Shown piece by piece: positions 1 to 6,638 of a stretch of DNA of 16,877 bases. This stretch comes from UMGS1649 sp045652705. Lineage in GTDB: Bacteria; Bacillota; Clostridia; TANB77; CAG-465. The stretch lies in NCBI GenBank assembly GCA_045652705.1, contig JAZRUV010000002.1, forward strand, positions 1-16,877. Reading direction: 5' to 3'. Made by a program: the position numbers and the translations under genes. Under the pieces are notes generated by a model that was not told where the DNA came from, did not search any database, and was given only the letters and a program-made list of their open reading frames with translations. Every line of letters starts with the position of its first letter. Position 1 is the stretch's first letter.

Positions 1-76
1 CACTTTTACCTGATAAATATTCTTCTACAACCATAATTTTAAATTCTTTTGAATAAGTTTTTCGCTTTTCTCCCAT
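1..76 (-). CDS. IS3-family transposase OrfA, N-terminal fragment (cut by window edge)
   Basis: Only 25 codons are in the window. The peptide begins MGEKRKTYSKEFKIMVVEEY and continues LSGKS. A basic 'R-x-Y-S-x-E-F-K' start followed by 'V-x-E-Y-L-x-G' is typical of the helix-turn-helix OrfA of IS3 elements, which binds the terminal repeats. The ATG at 76 is preceded by AAGGGGG at a normal distance. In this family the catalytic DDE integrase is OrfB, made by -1 frameshifting; it would lie beyond position 1. Whether the element is intact cannot be judged. Confidence 0.85.
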   Translation of the reverse strand, partial: MGEKRKTYSKEFKIMVVEEYLSGKS

Positions 77-140
77 GAAAATACCCCCTTAAAGTATACA
101 CTCTTTTTTATTTTGTGTCTACTTTAGGGGGTATAGTTCA
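1..140 (-). mobile_element. IS3-family (IS150-like) insertion sequence, 5' end only
   Basis: This is the left end of an insertion sequence that runs off the window. Read on the minus strand, the element begins at 140 with TGAACTATACCCCCTAAAGT and continues into AGACAC. This matches the terminal inverted repeat style of IS3-family IS150-type elements (TG at the tip, a CCCC run, then AAAGT-AGACA). The first transposase codons follow about 65 bases later. The right end and the target duplication cannot be seen. The tip lies 32 bp beyond the stop codon of the neighbouring small gene, so that gene is not interrupted. Confidence 0.85.
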
Positions 141-172
141 ATATGCATTCCCTTAATATAATTTATTTTTTT

Positions 173-343
173 TTAAAATACAAGAATGAGTTTAGTAAGT
201 TGTCCTTTTTCAGAACCTCCTGTTGTAGCACTCACCAATTCATATCCTTCACTTGTAATTTCATTTGCAATTTGTTCTGCTTTTTCTACTCCAAAACGTA
301 TATCCAATTTTTTAATAATCTCTTTTTCCGTAATTTTACTCAT
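173..343 (-). CDS. Small conserved protein, DUF4177-like (56 aa)
   Basis: A 56-residue acidic/basic soluble protein with no signal peptide or membrane segment. I start it at the ATG at 343, beginning MSKITEKEIIKKL, because GGAGAG lies 7 bases upstream; an in-frame ATG 54 bases further up has no such site. The C-terminal half, with EITSEGYELVSATTGGSEKG then a hydrophobic strand LTKLILVF, resembles the 'N-x-L-x-x-x-G-W/Y-E-L-V-S' signature of small DUF4177-type proteins, whose function is not known. It has its own promoter right behind the upstream pyrophosphatase stop codon. The family assignment is tentative; the existence of the gene is well supported by the promoter and ribosome binding site. 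Confidence 0.6.
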   Translation of the reverse strand: MSKITEKEIIKKLDIRFGVEKAEQIANEITSEGYELVSATTGGSEKGQLTKLILVF

Positions 344-409
344 AAAATCACTCTCCAAAAAAATTATTTTTGCATTATATACACTTGGATAAATCATTTG
401 TACAAGTAC

Positions 410-438
410 ATTATACCAAATTTATGTAAAGCTTTCAA
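410..438 (-). promoter_or_regulatory. Promoter of the small DUF4177-like gene
   Basis: On the minus strand the -35 is TTGAAA (433-438) and the -10 is TATAAT (410-415), separated by exactly 17 bp. The start site would be near 403, giving a leader of about 60 bases. The -35 begins 3 bp beyond the end of the pyrophosphatase gene, so the small gene has its own transcript. A second TATAAT at 374-379 lacks a good -35. Confidence 0.7.
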
Positions 439-440
439 CT

Positions 441-2063
441 TTATTTCTTTATATATCCCATAAGCTTCGGTACAATTTGTTTCTTTCTTGAAAGCACACC
501 GTCAACATATATTCCTTGATGTATTTCATTTAGTTCTAAGGCCTCTTTAACCTTCTCCTCATAAGCTGTATTATATAATATATATGAACCATTTTTTATT
601 ATATCTGTAAGACAAAGCATTGTAATTGAATAACCTTTAGAGTTAGACAAATTATCCAATACTTGTATATACTCTTTTTTGTTGTTTAAAATTTCTTCAG
701 AATTTAGAGTAAATACTTGAGCTACAGCTATTTTTTCTTCATCTATTGGGAACACCTTCATATCTGATAAAACTATTTCCTCTGTAGTTTTCCCTTCCAG
801 TTTAGTTCCAGCTTTAAACATTTCTATAGAATACTTATCTATATCTATTTCAGCTATTCTTGCCAAAATATGTGCCACATTCTTATCCATTTCTGTTGTT
901 GTTGGAGAAGTGAATTTTAATGTATCTGAAATAATTCCTGAAAGCATAACACCTGCAATATCTTTTGGTATTTTTATTCCCGATTCAGTATAAAGCATAT
1001 ATATTATTGTATTTGTACTTCCCACTTTCATATTTCTAAAATTAATAGGATTATTTGTAGTAAGGTCACCTATTTTATGATGGTCTACAATTTCTGTTAT
1101 CTCTGCCTCATCAAGTCCAACAACACTTTGCGCGGCTTCATTGTGATCTACAAGAATCACTTTTTTTCTGTTCTTTTCTTTTATATCCGTTACCCTAATA
1201 AGTCCTACACATTTACCTTTTTTATTTACAACAGGATAATTGTTATATCCTTGTTTGCTACTAAGTTCCATAAATGAATCTAAATAATCCTTTTCATTTA
1301 TTTTCTCTATTCTTGCATTATGTAATAATGTTCCTACATATCCACTAAGACCTATTAATTTAGCTGTATGAAAAGTATCATATTCAGTAGATATTATACT
1401 TACATTATTCTTTTTTGCTAGTTCTAAATGTTCAGGTTTTACTTGTTCCCCACCAACAACAACAAGCAATTGAACTTTACTTTGTACTGCATATTCTATT
1501 ATACTATGTCTATCCCCAACAATAACGATGTTATTTTCATTAAGTTGTATAGTATTTAAGATAGTTGAACTTCTAAATGCAGCTGTAAGTAATTCACCTT
1601 CTAATTCTTCTCTACATCTCAATACTTCCTTACCATTTAACGTGTCTAATATATTATTATATGAAGTCTTAAGTTGTGTAAAATCTCCGCTTATTAATTC
1701 ATTTCCTATCATCTTAACAGTGACAAGGCCCAACAGTTTTCCATTATCATCTACTATAGGAACTCCTGTTATCCCTTTTTCTTTTATATATTCATATGCA
1801 TTTTTTATGCTTTGTTTCTCGCATATAAAACAGTCCTTATAATAACTTACATCTTCTATTTTAAGTTTAACGTCATTTAAAAATTCTGGATGCTTTATTC
1901 CAAAATAATCTAATACAAATTCCGTTTCTTTGTTTATATTATCTAACACAACCGGCATTGTTTTGTGTCCTCTTTTGTTTTTTAGATAAGACAAGGCAAT
2001 TGCAGACGCAACAGAATCTGTATCCGGTTTTCTATGTCCAAATATATATGTTGTTTGTTTCAT
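441..2063 (-). CDS. ppaC: CBS/DRTGG-domain manganese-dependent inorganic pyrophosphatase
   Basis: This is a cytosolic family II (DHH) pyrophosphatase of 540 residues that hydrolyses pyrophosphate to phosphate, pulling biosynthetic reactions forward. The split DHH catalytic domain shows GHRKPDTDS (9-17), VDHNE (305-309), VDHHKIGD (326-333) and SDTLKF (379-384). The C-terminal DHHA2 domain ends with the substrate-binding SRKKQ (525-529). Between the first two catalytic motifs lies a regulatory insert of about 230 residues: a CBS repeat near 72-125, a DRTGG-like segment near 150-235 and a second CBS repeat near 250-300. Family II enzymes of this layout are controlled by adenine nucleotides, and those with DRTGG also by diadenosine polyphosphates; that control is inferred here from architecture. 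The ATG at 2063 has AAAGGAG upstream. The gene is monocistronic. Confidence 0.95.
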   Translation of the reverse strand: MKQTTYIFGHRKPDTDSVASAIALSYLKNKRGHKTMPVVLDNINKETEFVLDYFGIKHPEFLNDVKLKIEDVSYYKDCFICEKQSIKNAYEYIKEKGITGVPIVDDNGKLLGLVTVKMIGNELISGDFTQLKTSYNNILDTLNGKEVLRCREELEGELLTAAFRSSTILNTIQLNENNIVIVGDRHSIIEYAVQSKVQLLVVVGGEQVKPEHLELAKKNNVSIISTEYDTFHTAKLIGLSGYVGTLLHNARIEKINEKDYLDSFMELSSKQGYNNYPVVNKKGKCVGLIRVTDIKEKNRKKVILVDHNEAAQSVVGLDEAEITEIVDHHKIGDLTTNNPINFRNMKVGSTNTIIYMLYTESGIKIPKDIAGVMLSGIISDTLKFTSPTTTEMDKNVAHILARIAEIDIDKYSIEMFKAGTKLEGKTTEEIVLSDMKVFPIDEEKIAVAQVFTLNSEEILNNKKEYIQVLDNLSNSKGYSITMLCLTDIIKNGSYILYNTAYEEKVKEALELNEIHQGIYVDGVLSRKKQIVPKLMGYIKK

Positions 2064-2096
2064 ATTTTTCTCCTTTTTATGTAAATCTCTTTTATA

Positions 2097-2125
2097 ATTT
2101 TACACCATTTATTGTCTATTGTCAA
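2097..2125 (-). promoter_or_regulatory. Promoter of the pyrophosphatase gene
   Basis: The minus strand carries a perfect -35 TTGACA (2120-2125), a 17-bp spacer and the -10 TAAAAT (2097-2102). The start site is predicted near 2090, giving a leader of about 27 bases that contains AAAGGAG. Confidence 0.75.
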
Positions 2126-2127
2126 AT

Positions 2128-2160
2128 AAAGGATATATGTTATATTCCATATATCCTTGG
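2128..2160 (-). terminator. Hairpin between LiaF-like gene and pyrophosphatase promoter
   Basis: A perfect 11-bp stem AAGGATATATG / CATATATCCTT (2129-2139 with 2148-2158) has an 8-base loop and lies 7 bp past the LiaF-like stop codon. In the minus direction the following tract (TATTTGAC) is only weakly U-rich. In the plus direction a run of six T follows. It may work as a bidirectional or weak terminator. Confidence 0.5.
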
Positions 2161-2165
2161 CTTTT

Positions 2166-2504
2166 TTAGTCTTCCTTTTTTATGTCACATCCACCAAATA
2201 ACGAGAATGCTTCTACAAATATTGTTTTTTCAGGTTGTGCTACTTCTACTTTGTTTTCTACACCACCAAATATACTTGTTGATTTTACTACAATAGCCGT
2301 TCCTTTAGGTACTTTTATATCTATCCCACCAAATAGCACGCAAACACTAATCTTGGCATCTTTTGTGATATTTGCTTTTGTTAAATCTAAGTCTATTCCT
2401 CCAAATACAGCTGTTAATTTTGCACCATTAAACTCTTGAGCATTATAGTTTAAATCCTGTCCTGAAAACACTGCTATATGCTTGTTTATTACTTTCTCTG
2501 CCAT
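2166..2504 (-). CDS. LiaF C-terminal-like repeat protein without membrane anchor
   Basis: A 112-residue soluble protein built from five short strand-turn repeats. Each carries F-G/S-G: FSG 13-15, then FGG at 34-36, 58-60, 79-81 and 103-105, usually followed by [I/V/C]-D/E (FGGIDLDL, FGGIDIKVP, FGGCDIK). This matches the C-terminal domain of LiaF/YvqF cell-wall-stress proteins, a beta-helix-like fold. In LiaF that domain follows four membrane helices and restrains the LiaRS sensor; here there are no membrane segments and no liaR/liaS genes in view, so a signalling role is not shown. The ATG at 2504 has AGGGGTG 6 bases upstream. The gene sits behind the rubrerythrin terminator. Confidence 0.7.
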   Translation of the reverse strand: MAEKVINKHIAVFSGQDLNYNAQEFNGAKLTAVFGGIDLDLTKANITKDAKISVCVLFGGIDIKVPKGTAIVVKSTSIFGGVENKVEVAQPEKTIFVEAFSLFGGCDIKKED

Positions 2505-2524
2505 TTTATCACCCCTTATATAAC

Positions 2525-2550
2525 AAAATACGCCCGTAAATTACGGGCAT
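2525..2550 (-). terminator. Rho-independent terminator of rubrerythrin
   Basis: The stem GCCCGT / ACGGGC (2532-2537 with 2543-2548) has a 5-base loop and begins 8 bp past the rubrerythrin stop codon. On the minus strand it is followed by the T-rich run GTATTTTGTTAT. Confidence 0.75.
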
Positions 2551-2555
2551 ATATT

Positions 2556-3095
2556 TTAATAATTTTCTGCTTTTAATTCGAAATATGCTTTTGGATGATC
2601 ACATACTGGGCACATTTCTGGAGCTTTAAGTCCTACGTGAATATGTCCGCAATTTCTACATTTCCATATTTTTATTTCACCACATTCAAATACTTTTCCT
2701 TCTTCTATATTTTTTAGAAGTTTGTTGTATCTTTCTTCGTGTTCTTTTTCTATTTTTCCAACGGCTTCAAATAGATATGCAATCCTATCAAAGCCTTCTT
2801 CTTTTGCCACTTTTGCAAATTCTGCATACATATCTGTCCATTCATAATTTTCGCCGGCTGCAGCGTCTTTTAGATTTGTTATTGTATCTGGAACACTTCC
2901 ATCATGTAATAATTTAAACCACATTTTAGCGTGTTCTTTTTCATTATCTGCAGTTTCTGTAAATATTGCAGCTATTTGTTCATATCCTTCTTTTTTTGCT
3001 TTAGAAGCATAGTATGTATATTTGTTTCTTGCTTGTGATTCACCTGCAAATGCGGCCATAAGATTTGCTTCTGTTCTTGATCCTTTTAATTCCAT
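2556..3095 (-). CDS. rbr: Rubrerythrin
   Basis: This is a cytosolic non-haem iron peroxidase that reduces hydrogen peroxide to water in anaerobes, taking electrons from rubredoxin or NAD(P)H oxidoreductases. At 179 residues it has the usual length. The N-terminal four-helix diiron domain carries the paired ExxH motifs EKEH (52-55) and EKEH (116-119), with further acidic ligands such as the Glu in FAGESQAR near 19. A C-terminal rubredoxin-like centre follows, with CxxC at 146-149 (CRNC) and 162-165 (CPVC). The ATG at 3095 follows AAGGAGG. It is monocistronic, with its own promoter and terminator, and the leader contains a dyad that could bind a peroxide-sensing Fur-family repressor. Identification is secure. 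Confidence 0.97.
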   Translation of the reverse strand: MELKGSRTEANLMAAFAGESQARNKYTYYASKAKKEGYEQIAAIFTETADNEKEHAKMWFKLLHDGSVPDTITNLKDAAAGENYEWTDMYAEFAKVAKEEGFDRIAYLFEAVGKIEKEHEERYNKLLKNIEEGKVFECGEIKIWKCRNCGHIHVGLKAPEMCPVCDHPKAYFELKAENY

Positions 3096-3113
3096 AATTC
3101 ATATCCTCCTTTT

Positions 3114-3173
3114 AAATAATATCTATTATATTATTTGCAAAATTAGTATATCACGAGAATATGTAATTTTCAA
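3114..3173 (-). promoter_or_regulatory. Rubrerythrin promoter with a dyad operator at the start site
   Basis: The minus-strand -35 is TTGAAA (3168-3173), then a 17-bp spacer, then TATACT (3145-3150) preceded by TG (extended -10). The start site would be near 3138. Immediately downstream is a perfect inverted repeat AAATAATAT-N5-ATATTATTT (3114-3136). Its position across the start of the transcript fits repressor binding. It is AT-rich like PerR/Fur boxes but does not have the canonical 7-1-7 spacing. Confidence 0.6.
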
Positions 3174-3214
3174 GATATTTTTTTGTGGTTTTTCAAAGAT
3201 AATTTTGTTAATTA

Positions 3215-4516
3215 TTAATTATCATTAGTAAGCAATTCATAATATGTTGCTCTTCCAACATTTACTTGTCTTAATACTTTTTCGTTAATATATTTTTTTA
3301 TTTTTCTTGCTGCGGTTGCTTTACTACATCCTATTAATTGCTCAAACTCTTCTCTAGAAATCCCACCATTTTCTAGTATAAACTCTACCATTATTTTTTC
3401 TTCTCTAGTTGTATATTTTCTTTGTTGTTCTGTTTGCATTTTAGGTAAAGATACAGAAAATGTATTATCTATAATTTCTATATGGGGTTTTTTGTCTTGT
3501 TTTTCGTACTTAGCAAGCATTCTAGGTATTCCTGAACCATATGCTTCTATATAGCCTAATCTATGAAATATCTGTGCAAGTTTTGGGTTTCTTGTTGATG
3601 ATCGTCCCTTCTTTATTGCTTCTAAAGAAAGTCCTATAACTAAACCACCAATATTTACTATTTCCATTTTATCTTCATATATATTAATTAATGTAGGACC
3701 AAAGCAATCATAATCTCTGTGAATTATACTGTTTATTATTACCTCTCTTAAAACCGAAATATCGTACTCTGGATACTCTTCTCTCTTCATCCCTACAATT
3801 TTTGCTGGAACCTTTATAATTAAGTTTAAGAATTTTTCTATTTCATGTAATTGTTCAAATACACTCATATTATCCAATTCTTTTTTATCTAAAAATTCGA
3901 CTTTATTATTCCCTTTATACACAGCAATTTTTATTGCAAATGGATTTTGGTCGCTTAAAATATGTGCCAAATTGGTGTAAAGTCCCATCGTTGTTACCAA
4001 TCCCATATTCTTCATTTTTACACTATCTAGCTTTAATTCTTTATCTTTAAATTCTTTTTCTAATAAATTAAAAGTTAAGTTCTGTTCTACAGAAATATTG
4101 TCTTCAAACTTTATTCCTCTGTCTTCCATTATCATTTTTATAATATCATCTCGTGATGCTTGCTTATTAGTTGCCCCTAATCTTAAATATACGCCATCAC
4201 TTGTCATCCCTTTACTTTTTAAATAATATGGTCTATTGTTTCCTTTTAATATTTTAACTACTATTATACTTTTATCCTCAATTTCTACTATTTCCATTGT
4301 AATATTAAATATGACATTTGGATCTATTTTATATGTAATGAGATTACTTAGTTTATCTAATTCTGACTTAGCATTCTCCACTCCAATAAGTTTAGAAGTA
4401 TCATCATACCCAATATATATTGTTCCACCTTTTGTATTTGCAAATGCTACAATTTCTTTACAAATACTCGGTGAAACTTCTCTTTTTAATTCTACTATAT
4501 CACTTTCTTTATACAT
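3215..4516 (-). CDS. AlbA_2/Schlafen-type ATP-binding transcriptional regulator with C-terminal winged helix
   Basis: A protein of 433 residues, starting at the ATG at 4516 (MYKESDIVELKRE) because GGAG lies 9 bases upstream and a strong promoter ends just before it; an upstream in-frame ATG at 4564 lies inside that promoter. The N-terminal AlbA_2 (Schlafen AlbA-like) domain shows VELKRE and IVAFANTKGGTIYIGYDD (about 22-39). The middle holds an ATPase_c_4-like GHKL fold with LREVIINSIIHRDY and YGSGIPRM. The last 60 residues form a winged helix (EEKIMVEFILENGGISREEF, then GCSKATAARKIKKY). Such proteins are generally annotated as putative DNA-binding regulators related to RecG-like ATP-binding proteins, and their ligands are mostly unknown. 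Autoregulation is suggested by the operator array directly upstream. It is monocistronic. Confidence 0.85.
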   Translation of the reverse strand: MYKESDIVELKREVSPSICKEIVAFANTKGGTIYIGYDDTSKLIGVENAKSELDKLSNLITYKIDPNVIFNITMEIVEIEDKSIIVVKILKGNNRPYYLKSKGMTSDGVYLRLGATNKQASRDDIIKMIMEDRGIKFEDNISVEQNLTFNLLEKEFKDKELKLDSVKMKNMGLVTTMGLYTNLAHILSDQNPFAIKIAVYKGNNKVEFLDKKELDNMSVFEQLHEIEKFLNLIIKVPAKIVGMKREEYPEYDISVLREVIINSIIHRDYDCFGPTLINIYEDKMEIVNIGGLVIGLSLEAIKKGRSSTRNPKLAQIFHRLGYIEAYGSGIPRMLAKYEKQDKKPHIEIIDNTFSVSLPKMQTEQQRKYTTREEKIMVEFILENGGISREEFEQLIGCSKATAARKIKKYINEKVLRQVNVGRATYYELLTNDN

Positions 4517-4535
4517 ATATACCAACTCCAGTAGT

Positions 4536-4564
4536 ATTATATTATACTTTAAATGATACTTCAA
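4536..4564 (-). promoter_or_regulatory. Promoter of the AlbA_2 regulator
   Basis: The minus-strand -35 is TTGAAG (4559-4564), the spacer is 17 bp and the -10 is TATAAT (4536-4541). Transcription would start near 4529, leaving a leader of only about 12 bases that begins at the ribosome binding site. A copy of the ATGATAC operator motif overlaps the -35 and spacer (4551-4560). Confidence 0.75.
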
Positions 4565-4620
4565 ATTTTTCGTATCATTTCGTATCTTTTAGTATCATTT
4601 TTATTCTTTTTTTGATACGC
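4551..4620. repeat. Phased GTATC operator array upstream of the AlbA_2 regulator
   Basis: Three head-to-tail 10-mers lie end to end: CGTATCATTT (4571-4580), CGTATCTTTT (4581-4590) and AGTATCATTT (4591-4600). They are flanked on both sides by inverted copies, AAATGATACT (4551-4560) and TTTGATACGC (4611-4620). The period is exactly one helical turn. The block spans the spacer, -35 and upstream region of the promoter, so it is most simply read as a cooperative operator, probably for the adjacent winged-helix protein (inference). Confidence 0.6.
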
Positions 4621-4639
4621 AAATCTCGTTTTTATGCTA

Positions 4640-4690
4640 TTATGTAATAAAAGACTCTGAATAATCGTATAAATACAATTATCCAGAGTC
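4640..4690 (-). terminator. Terminator of the X-A operon
   Basis: The stem GACTCTG / CAGAGTC (4653-4659 with 4684-4690) is extended after one mismatch by ATAAT / ATTAT. On the minus strand it is followed by TTTTATTAC. It starts 20 bp past the stop codon of gene A. Confidence 0.8.
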
Positions 4691-4710
4691 AATATTTAAC
4701 TAAATTAACT

Positions 4711-5271
4711 TTACTGTTGTAATTTTGCTTTTAAGCGTCTTACCAGTTCAGGTACAGCTGCTAATTTTTCTGCCTGAGTTGTGAAACTTTCAACAAGCTC
4801 AATTAACCATTTATCACTAATTCCGGGATTCTTCACAACGAATTGTTCAAAACGATTGTTGCCTGATACTAACTTACGCAATTTATTCTCACTAGTATTC
4901 GGATGAATTGCTAGGCTTTCAAAGATATTCATAGCTATCCTATGCGGCGTAGAATCAACTTGATATCTCCCAATTAACCTCATCGCAAAATCATAAATTA
5001 TATCTAATGTGTCCGTATCTGTCTTGCTATTTTCAGCAGCTCTAGCAATTACACCAAAAGCATCATCATTATTGTTATATTTGTCATATTCTGTTACTGT
5101 TATGCGTTCAATGATAACAGCAATCGTTTCTTTGGACGTATGTATACAGCTTACTACTGCCTTAAGCGCATCCAAAGAGTCCGACTTTGCCATTTCAGTT
5201 AAAACAGCCTGCCCCAACTCGCTTGTGAAAAAAGCACTTTGCTTATCCATATCGACAGAAATAATAGGCAT
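4711..5271 (-). CDS. Unrecognised helical-repeat protein A (paralogue of the 6014-6574 gene)
   Basis: I do not recognise a named family. It is 186 residues, soluble, with no signal peptide. The N-terminal third matches protein B position for position: both are 186 residues long and share 'I-x-[V/I]-D-[M/L]-D' near 4-9, FF at 14-15, SExG at 17-20 and 'LTE' or 'ITE' at about 24-26. The rest holds degenerate repeats of about 20-40 residues resembling leucine-rich-repeat-variant (LRV) helical solenoids: AAENSKTDTDTLDIIYDF (78-95), LAIHPNTSENKLRKLV (120-135) and VVKNPGISDKWLIELV (145-160). This suggests a protein-binding scaffold, but no function can be given. It lies 26 bp after gene X in one operon, with GGAGG before the ATG. 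Its codon use looks somewhat more GC-rich than that of the housekeeping neighbours, hinting at transfer. Confidence 0.75.
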   Translation of the reverse strand: MPIISVDMDKQSAFFTSELGQAVLTEMAKSDSLDALKAVVSCIHTSKETIAVIIERITVTEYDKYNNNDDAFGVIARAAENSKTDTDTLDIIYDFAMRLIGRYQVDSTPHRIAMNIFESLAIHPNTSENKLRKLVSGNNRFEQFVVKNPGISDKWLIELVESFTTQAEKLAAVPELVRRLKAKLQQ

Positions 5272-5297
5272 AGTTTATTCCTCCATAAATATTATTT

Positions 5298-5873
5298 TTA
5301 AATCTTACTTCTCATTGCTTCGTTAATCCATGAATCAAAAACATCTTTATTTTCTTTAAATTCCTTAGCCGAGATTATATTTACTCTTACATCTGTATAC
5401 CAACACCAACTAAGTTTAGCAATTAGATGCTTTCTGGTTTTGTCACGTAATATAAAATAGAATTTACCGTCATATTCTTTTTTTAATACGAGAATATAAT
5501 TCTCCTCTTTAAATCTCGTTCCGCAAGTCATTCTATTATAATAAAAACGAATTTGTTTATTAATATAATGTTGCACTTGTTCAAACCAAGAATCAAAAGC
5601 ATCCTTATTTTTTTCATATTGTCTGCCTGTTCTAGAAACATTTACAATGTCTACACTGCCATTATATACTAATTTTTCAAGCAATAGTTCACCATGCATG
5701 TTCTGAATTATTAAATAAAATTCATCACCCAATTGGTATTTACCTAATATAACATGTTTTACCAGCTTCCTATCGTATATACTATCTCCTCTACCATAAG
5801 CCCTATAATACGATTTCACTCTTTTTAGTCTTTGTGTTGCTGCTTTCCGCTTTGTTCTGTCAGTAATTTTCAT
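5298..5873 (-). CDS. Unrecognised tandem-domain protein X
   Basis: A protein of 191 residues with no recognised family. A strongly basic N-terminus (1-25, TDRTKRKAATQRLKRVK) precedes two copies of one domain of about 60 residues, at roughly 45-101 and 120-187. Each copy runs from aromatic/aliphatic strands (EFYLIIQNMHGELLLEKLVY; YILVLKKEYDGKFYFILRD) to a closing helix with NKDAFDSW (89-96) or NKDVFDSW (175-182). The repeat is still visible in the DNA, where GAATCAAAAACATCTTTATT and GAATCAAAAGCATCCTTATT differ at three bases, so the duplication is not old. The ATG at 5873 follows AAGGAGG by 9 bases. It is first in an operon with gene A. The basic tail could bind nucleic acid (inference). There are no membrane segments. 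Confidence 0.75.
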   Translation of the reverse strand: MKITDRTKRKAATQRLKRVKSYYRAYGRGDSIYDRKLVKHVILGKYQLGDEFYLIIQNMHGELLLEKLVYNGSVDIVNVSRTGRQYEKNKDAFDSWFEQVQHYINKQIRFYYNRMTCGTRFKEENYILVLKKEYDGKFYFILRDKTRKHLIAKLSWCWYTDVRVNIISAKEFKENKDVFDSWINEAMRSKI

Positions 5874-5887
5874 TACAAACTTCCTCC

Positions 5888-5954
5888 TTACAATTTTGTT
5901 TGAGCATATTCTTTTGCTGACATGTATTATATCATATTTTTCATCAGTTTTCTA
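5888..5954 (-). promoter_or_regulatory. Promoter and conserved leader box of the X-A operon
   Basis: On the minus strand: -35 TAGAAA (5949-5954), a 17-bp spacer ending in TGA, then TATAAT (5926-5931), an extended -10. After 26 further bases comes the 12-mer ACAAAATTGTAA (5888-5899), which runs directly into AAGGAGG. The same elements at the same spacings occur upstream of gene B. Confidence 0.7.
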
Positions 5955-5977
5955 TATGTTTGTCTCAGTTTAGCAAC

Positions 5978-6011
5978 ATATACCACCAAGGGAATTCCCT
6001 TGGTGGTATAT
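5978..6011 (-). terminator. 34-bp perfect palindrome after gene B
   Basis: The half-site ATATACCACCAAGGGAA is followed by its exact reverse complement, with GAATTC at the centre. It starts 2 bp past the stop codon of gene B. The stem is long and GC-rich enough to act as a terminator or 3' end stabiliser, but the following minus-strand tract (GTTGCTAAAC) is not U-rich, so a classical intrinsic terminator is not proven. Confidence 0.55.
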
Positions 6012-6013
6012 TA

Positions 6014-6574
6014 TTAATTTTCTTCTTTTTTAGTTTTTTCAATTATCTTCTTATATCTCTTAGCAATTTGCTCATATGCCTTCATACATTGTTTGCTCTC
6101 TTTTTTATAATTATCCAAAATTGCAAAAAGGATTTCATCCGGAGTTTTGCTATTTTCAGCCAACTCCTCTATAACATCAATCAACACTTTATTTTTAGCC
6201 AATTTATACAACTTACAAGCCAGATCATCATTTAGCTTTTTACTTTCTGCAATTTCTTCAAGTACTTCTACAGCTTCTTCATAACTACCCACAAATTCAC
6301 TTGCGAAATCCAAGAGTTTTTCCAATGTTTTTACAGAAATCCTAGAATGTTCGGCAACATCTTCAAGAAGCTCCAAATTCTTTCTAATCTTATCTTCAGA
6401 CATATACCTTGTAGCAATTTTATCCAAGATGTCTGCTGTACATTCTCCCCATTTTGCCAAGCCTCTTACAGCATCATAGTCGCCACTATCAATAATTTCT
6501 GTGATTAGTTTAAGACCACACTCGCTTTTAAAAAACTCTTTATAACTGTCCAGGTCGATTTTAATTTTGCACAT
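6014..6574 (-). CDS. Unrecognised helical-repeat protein B (paralogue of the 4711-5271 gene)
   Basis: A 186-residue soluble, highly charged protein, the same length as protein A and sharing its N-terminal signature: KIDLDSYKEFFKSECG matches VDMDKQSAFFTSELG with FF at 14-15 and SExG at 17-20, then ITE. Helical-repeat segments resemble LRV-type solenoid units: VAEHSRISVKTLEKLLDF (73-90), IAESKKLNDDLACKLYKL (108-125) and LAENSKTPDEILFAIL (138-153). A lysine-rich tail ends it. No function is known to me; a protein-interaction scaffold is inferred. The ATG at 6574 has AAAGGAG 9 bases upstream. It is transcribed alone, but its promoter and leader copy those of the X-A operon, and a stub resembling the start of gene X precedes it. 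Confidence 0.75.
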   Translation of the reverse strand: MCKIKIDLDSYKEFFKSECGLKLITEIIDSGDYDAVRGLAKWGECTADILDKIATRYMSEDKIRKNLELLEDVAEHSRISVKTLEKLLDFASEFVGSYEEAVEVLEEIAESKKLNDDLACKLYKLAKNKVLIDVIEELAENSKTPDEILFAILDNYKKESKQCMKAYEQIAKRYKKIIEKTKKEEN

Positions 6575-6638
6575 ACACCCATTCTCCTTTAGATTTTAAT
6601 TGTTTTACTTGTTACAAATAATTTGCTTCTTGACTGGT

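Noticed and set aside
399..406. TTGTACAA palindrome in the leader of the small gene as an operator
   Set aside because: It is a short isolated 8-mer with no second copy nearby; not enough to support a site.
143..463. Plus-strand open frames opposite minus-strand genes (also at 1528-1842, 4236-4556 and 11656-12270)
   Set aside because: They are antisense to well-supported genes, have low-complexity F/S/I/L-rich products and lack ribosome binding sites.
4517..4564. Longer N-terminus for the AlbA_2 regulator from 4564
   Set aside because: These codons lie within the promoter -35/-10 and the ribosome binding site of the shorter start.
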